A stretch of DNA of 8,734 bases, taken from positions 1 through 8,734 of the forward strand of contig DAOWOJ010000014.1 in the NCBI GenBank assembly GCA_030642125.1, given 5' to 3'. The stretch's first letter is position 1. Every line of letters starts with the position of its first letter. The stretch comes from Candidatus Aenigmatarchaeota archaeon. Its GTDB lineage: Archaea; Aenigmatarchaeota; Aenigmatarchaeia; DAOWOJ01. A program made the position numbers and the translations under genes. Of the stretch, positions 5,523 through 8,734 are shown one piece after another. Under the pieces are notes generated by a model. That model was not told where the DNA came from, made no database searches, and saw only the letters and a program-made list of their open reading frames with translations.

Positions 5523-6809
5523 ATGCCTTTACCAGATATAATAGTCGGAAGAAATCAAGAAGATATATCAAAATATGGATTATATGGAACTGGCTATATA
5601 GGGAAGCATATAGTCGGTGAAAAAGAAGATGCCCATCTAACCAATAAAATAATGTTAGATTTCCTAAGACCGCATGTTATAGGAATATTTGGTAAAAGAG
5701 GTATGGGTAAATCTTATTCGCTCGGAATTTTATCAGAAGAATTATCTTTACTTCCAGAAAAAGTAATGAAAAACCTTTCTATGATTATTGTCGACACAAT
5801 GGGAATATTCTGGAGCATGAAAGAACCAAATGAACGTGAAATACGTTTATTAAATGATTGGGGAATTAAACCAAAAAATATCCCTATAAAAATTTTTATA
5901 CCGATAGGATACTCAAAACATTTTATAGAAACTGGATTGCCATTCGACAAAATATTTTCTATGAAAGCATATGATTTATCTGTAGAAGATTGGATTATGT
6001 CTTTCGGAATAGATCCAATAAAACCAATAGGAATATTACTAGAGAAAATTATAAACATATGTAAAAATAAAATACCAAAATTCTCAATATATGACATAAT
6101 AAAAGAAATAAAGGCTGATAAAAAGTCTAGTAAAATAGATAAAAATGCGCTAATAAATAGATTTTCCACAGCAGAAAGATGGGGAATATTCTCTGAAATA
6201 GAAGGAGATAGCATAGAGGAATTATTAGAACCAGGTACAATTTCGGTTTTAGATATATCTTTGTTTGGTTCATTATCCAAAGGTTGGTCTATTCGATCTT
6301 TGTTGATCGGTCTATTGGCAAGAAGATTGTATGATGTAAGAATAAAGGCAAGAAAAGAAGAAGAATTATCAATTATATCAAAAGGTAGTGCTGATAAAAA
6401 AACCCCACTTATTTGGATGGTAATAGATGAAGCTCATCAATTTATACCAAATAAAGGAGAAACAGCGGCATCAGAACCATTATTAAAGTTAGTAAAAGAA
6501 GGAAGAGAACCTGGTATAAGTTTAGTTTTAGCTACACAAAGACCTAATAAATTACACGAAGACGTAATAGCACAAACCGACATAGTAATCGCTATGAGAT
6601 TAACAGCTTCACAAGATATAAATGCTCTAAGAACAGTTATGCAAACATATATGTTAGAAGATATTCAACAAAGCATTAATAAACTACCAAAATCCAATGG
6701 AGCAGCAATAATTTTGGATGATAATAGTGAAAGAATATTATCAATGCAAATGAGACCAAGGATTAGTTGGCATGCTGGAAAATCTCCAATAGCTATAACA
6801 GAAGAATAA
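5523..6809 (+). CDS. HerA-like ATPase (DUF87/FtsK-HerA superfamily)
   Basis: This 428-aa protein is a RecA-fold ATPase of the HerA/FtsK superfamily. HerA forms a hexameric ring that moves along double-stranded DNA and, with the nuclease NurA, helps resect DNA ends in archaea. The N-terminal part (about residues 5-45) would hold the small beta-barrel of the family. Walker A is GKRGMGKS (57-64). The Walker B block is IWMVIDEAHQF (297-307), with D302 and E303. GREPGISLVLATQRP (327-341) follows, a strongly conserved HerA-type block, then IVIAMRLTASQD (354-365). All catalytic motifs are intact. The ATG at 5523 gives a normal N-terminus; a TTTATTTA element at 5488-5495 could be a separate weak promoter. 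No nurA, mre11 or rad50 is nearby, so this may be a HerA paralogue working with another partner rather than the end-resection enzyme itself. The CBS genes upstream may form part of the same operon. Confidence 0.92.
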   Translation: MPLPDIIVGRNQEDISKYGLYGTGYIGKHIVGEKEDAHLTNKIMLDFLRPHVIGIFGKRGMGKSYSLGILSEELSLLPEKVMKNLSMIIVDTMGIFWSMKEPNEREIRLLNDWGIKPKNIPIKIFIPIGYSKHFIETGLPFDKIFSMKAYDLSVEDWIMSFGIDPIKPIGILLEKIINICKNKIPKFSIYDIIKEIKADKKSSKIDKNALINRFSTAERWGIFSEIEGDSIEELLEPGTISVLDISLFGSLSKGWSIRSLLIGLLARRLYDVRIKARKEEELSIISKGSADKKTPLIWMVIDEAHQFIPNKGETAASEPLLKLVKEGREPGISLVLATQRPNKLHEDVIAQTDIVIAMRLTASQDINALRTVMQTYMLEDIQQSINKLPKSNGAAIILDDNSERILSMQMRPRISWHAGKSPIAITEE

Positions 6810-6827
6810 TTCAAATTGTTGAAATGT

Positions 6828-7427
6828 ATGTTAATAGAAAAAATAAAAAATCTTAAAGATCTTGAGATAGAAATAAATGCAAATTTAGTTATATCTATTC
6901 TAAAATTCTTTATTCCATTCATAATTTCAGGTATTACAATATTCATTCTATCAATTACGATATCTAGCGAATATTTTTCTTCAATGATTTATACTGCTAC
7001 AACATATTTTTTTACTGGAAAATTGATTGCTATACCTGCTGGAATAGCGTCTGGTTTATCAGTTAACATAGCTATAATGATAGGAATTCTAATGGACTCT
7101 CTGATATGTTTATTTTTGATATGGAATTTCGATTTAATAAGAAAAGTTCCACATATTGGAAACTTAGTTAAAAAAACAGAAGAAAAATCTTCAGGATTTT
7201 TGGAAAAACATCACTGGATCCAAGAATTAGCAATTTTAGGATTGGCTACATTAGTAGCAATAGACAATCCATTTATTATCATAGGATCAATGGGCGGAAC
7301 AGTATTAGGAAAATTAATCGGAATGAAATCATGGGAGATATTTATTGGAGTAATCCTTGGTTCTATACTAGGATGCTGTATTGTAGGTCTTGCATCGACA
7401 GGATTAATAAATTTTATTAAACTATAA
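6828..7427 (+). CDS. Integral membrane protein, small multidrug export (COG2426)-like
   Basis: This 199-aa membrane protein resembles the family annotated as small multidrug export proteins (COG2426, Pfam Sm_multidrug_ex), a label with little experimental support. Hydrophobic segments (numbering from 6828) are about 20-44, 60-78, 80-101, 132-162 (likely two short passes or a re-entrant loop) and 169-196. The family-like blocks are TGKLIAIPAGIASGLSVN (63-80), where a charged residue precedes a Pro in a membrane region, and the loop PHIGNLVKKTEEKS (108-121), which is probably cytoplasmic. The frame opens earlier at TTG 6816, but ATG 6828 is preferred. It begins 18 nt after the HerA stop with no promoter between, so it is probably co-transcribed. 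An oligo-T run follows the stop. The family call is moderate; substrate and role are unknown. Confidence 0.72.
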   Translation: MLIEKIKNLKDLEIEINANLVISILKFFIPFIISGITIFILSITISSEYFSSMIYTATTYFFTGKLIAIPAGIASGLSVNIAIMIGILMDSLICLFLIWNFDLIRKVPHIGNLVKKTEEKSSGFLEKHHWIQELAILGLATLVAIDNPFIIIGSMGGTVLGKLIGMKSWEIFIGVILGSILGCCIVGLASTGLINFIKL

Positions 7428-7441
7428 TTTAAACATTCTAA

Positions 7442-7448
7442 TTTTTTT
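7442..7448 (+). terminator. Oligo-T terminator at the end of the CBS-HerA-membrane protein cluster
   Basis: Seven T residues lie 15 nt after the membrane-protein stop and before the TATA box of the threonyl-tRNA synthetase gene. Confidence 0.5.
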
Positions 7449-7470
7449 ATCTATGATTGTACAAAAGCAA

Positions 7471-7478
7471 TTTATAAT
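7471..7478 (+). promoter_or_regulatory. TATA box of the threonyl-tRNA synthetase gene (leaderless)
   Basis: TTTATAAT is centred about 26 nt upstream of the ATG at 7501. No Shine-Dalgarno sequence is visible, so the mRNA is probably leaderless. Confidence 0.6.
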
Positions 7479-7500
7479 AAAATATAAAATAATTAATAAT

Positions 7501-8734
7501 ATGAAACTTCTGTTAATTCACTCAAACAAACTAGAATATAAAATAACAAAAAAGGCATTAAAAGATATAGAAGAACCAAAGGAAAAAGAAATAAAAATTG
7601 GAGAATGTTTAGTAGCTTTCTGGACTGCTGAAGAAGAAGATAACAATATTGAGCAGATTGCAGAAAACACTTTCCAGGAAATAAAATCTGTTGCCAATCA
7701 GATTAAAGAAAAAACAATTGTTTTATACCCTTATGTGCATCTTCTTTTTGGGAATAAACCAGCATCAATGAAACTCGCACTTGAAATCGAAAAAAAAATT
7801 GAGGAAAAATTAAAAAAAGAGTTTATTTTTTACAAAGCTCCTTTTGGATTCTACAAAAGTTTTGGAATTGAATGCAAAGGTCACCCAATGTCTGAATTGA
7901 GCAGAGTAATTAGTGCTAAGAAAAAAGAAGACGAAGATACCACTGAAGCTTTGAAGAATGAAAAAATATTAATATCAAAATGGTATATTTTAGAGCCATC
8001 AGGGAAAAAAACAGAAATTAAAGTCGAAGACAATAAAATTGTTGGATTTGATTTTTCCAATAACAAAAAATTGGAAAAACTTGTGAATTATGAGATGATG
8101 AAAAATAGGAAAGTTGATATCGAACCACCTCATATCAAACTAATGAAAAAATTGGAAATTGCTGATTATGAACCAGGAAGTGATCCAGGAAATTTAAGAT
8201 ATTATCCAAAAGGAAGACTAATTAAATCACTTCTTGAAGACTTTGTCACAAACGAAGTTATTAAATATGGTGGAATGGAAGTTGAAACACCAATTATGTA
8301 TGATTTTGAACATCCTACTTTAAAAAAATATCTTAATAGATTTCCCGCAAGACAATATAAAATAGACACTCCAAATAAAAATGTTTTTCTTAGATTTGCT
8401 GCTTGTTTCGGGCAATTTTTAATGAGCCATGACGCAAACATATCTTACAAAAATTTACCTGTGAAATTATATGAAATGACAAAATATAGTTTTAGAGTTG
8501 AACAAAGAGGAGAACTTGCAGGATTAAGGAGATTAAGATCATTTACTATGCCAGATTGTCATGCTTTATGCTATGATATAAAACAAGCAAAAGAAGAGTT
8601 ATTTAAAAGATTTGAGTTATCTGAAAAAATTCAAAATGAAATCGGATTTACATTAAAAGAAGACTTTGAAGTAGCTATCAGAATTGTTAAAGATTTCTAT
8701 GAAGAAAATGAAGAGTTTGTCAATAAATTTGTAG
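7501..8734 (+). CDS. thrS: Threonyl-tRNA synthetase, archaeal type, 3' end cut by the window
   Basis: The enzyme charges tRNA(Thr) with threonine. The first 411 codons are present without a stop; the family is usually a little over 600 aa, so about one third is missing. The N-terminal domain (about 1-140) is the D-aminoacyl-tRNA-deacylase-like editing domain of archaeal ThrRS, which removes serine from tRNA(Thr): MKLLLIHSN, YPYVHL (H80), YKAPFGFYKSF (K119) and CKGHPMSELSR (E132). The class II catalytic core follows: motif 1 region EPGSDPGNLRYYPKGRLI (224-241), motif 2 FRVEQRGELAGLRRLRSF (331-348; R332, E334), and zinc ligands matching C302 (RFAACFGQ) and H354 (MPDCHALC), with the third expected beyond the edge. 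The usual HSD of the editing domain reads HSN here (N9). Presence of the editing domain in cis separates this gene from the split ThrRS of many Crenarchaeota. It has its own promoter and starts a new transcript. Confidence 0.95.
   Translation, partial: MKLLLIHSNKLEYKITKKALKDIEEPKEKEIKIGECLVAFWTAEEEDNNIEQIAENTFQEIKSVANQIKEKTIVLYPYVHLLFGNKPASMKLALEIEKKIEEKLKKEFIFYKAPFGFYKSFGIECKGHPMSELSRVISAKKKEDEDTTEALKNEKILISKWYILEPSGKKTEIKVEDNKIVGFDFSNNKKLEKLVNYEMMKNRKVDIEPPHIKLMKKLEIADYEPGSDPGNLRYYPKGRLIKSLLEDFVTNEVIKYGGMEVETPIMYDFEHPTLKKYLNRFPARQYKIDTPNKNVFLRFAACFGQFLMSHDANISYKNLPVKLYEMTKYSFRVEQRGELAGLRRLRSFTMPDCHALCYDIKQAKEELFKRFELSEKIQNEIGFTLKEDFEVAIRIVKDFYEENEEFVNKFV

Noticed and set aside
5714..6280. 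Open frame of 188 codons on the minus strand
   Set aside because: It lies fully inside the well-supported HerA-like gene, has no promoter of its own and shows no recognisable domain.
1..8734. CRISPR array, insertion sequence, rRNA or integrase site
   Set aside because: No regularly spaced repeats, transposase-like frames, terminal inverted repeats or rRNA-like segments were seen.

Overview
This AT-rich window reads as archaeal. The evidence is a bifunctional archaeal fructose-1,6-bisphosphate aldolase/phosphatase, a HerA-type ATPase, an archaeal threonyl-tRNA synthetase with the N-terminal D-aminoacyl-tRNA-deacylase-like editing domain, TATA boxes about 25-27 nt upstream of start codons (leaderless genes), oligo-T terminators, and one GGTGATC Shine-Dalgarno sequence. 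A MinD-type ATPase with two 4Fe-4S motifs suggests an anaerobic or microaerobic life. The lineage cannot be fixed from this window; a small-genome or DPANN-like archaeon is possible but unproven. All recognised genes lie on the + strand.

Layout: 1-402 is an unrecognised protein. 403-657 holds oligo-T runs and the promoter of the aldolase/phosphatase gene (658-1740). A possible 37-codon ORF (1756-1869) and a terminator follow. Next comes a probable two-gene iron-sulfur unit: a NifX/MTH1175-like protein (1964-2335) and a ferredoxin-type MinD ATPase (2349-3218). The rnhB locus (RNase HII) is at 3344-4038. Two partly overlapping CBS-domain genes (4195-4752 and 4727-5485), a HerA-like ATPase (5523-6809) and a small-multidrug-export-like membrane protein (6828-7427) are tightly packed and probably co-transcribed at least in part. 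A threonyl-tRNA synthetase gene with its own promoter (7501 onward) runs off the right edge.

The main discovery candidate is inside rnhB. The reading frame starts correctly (MTRYILGIDEAG), is broken by 32 nt containing an in-frame TAA, then continues intact to the end. Removing exactly 3382-3413 restores the frame and the catalytic motif DEAGRGAVVGP. The same two junctions fall after the second base of two 3-nt bulges flanking a 4-bp helix, with a 5-bp stem inside the insert: the bulge-helix-bulge fold cut by the archaeal tRNA-splicing endonuclease. I therefore read it as a very small archaeal mRNA intron in a protein gene, placed in the active-site motif. Translational bypassing is a rival explanation.
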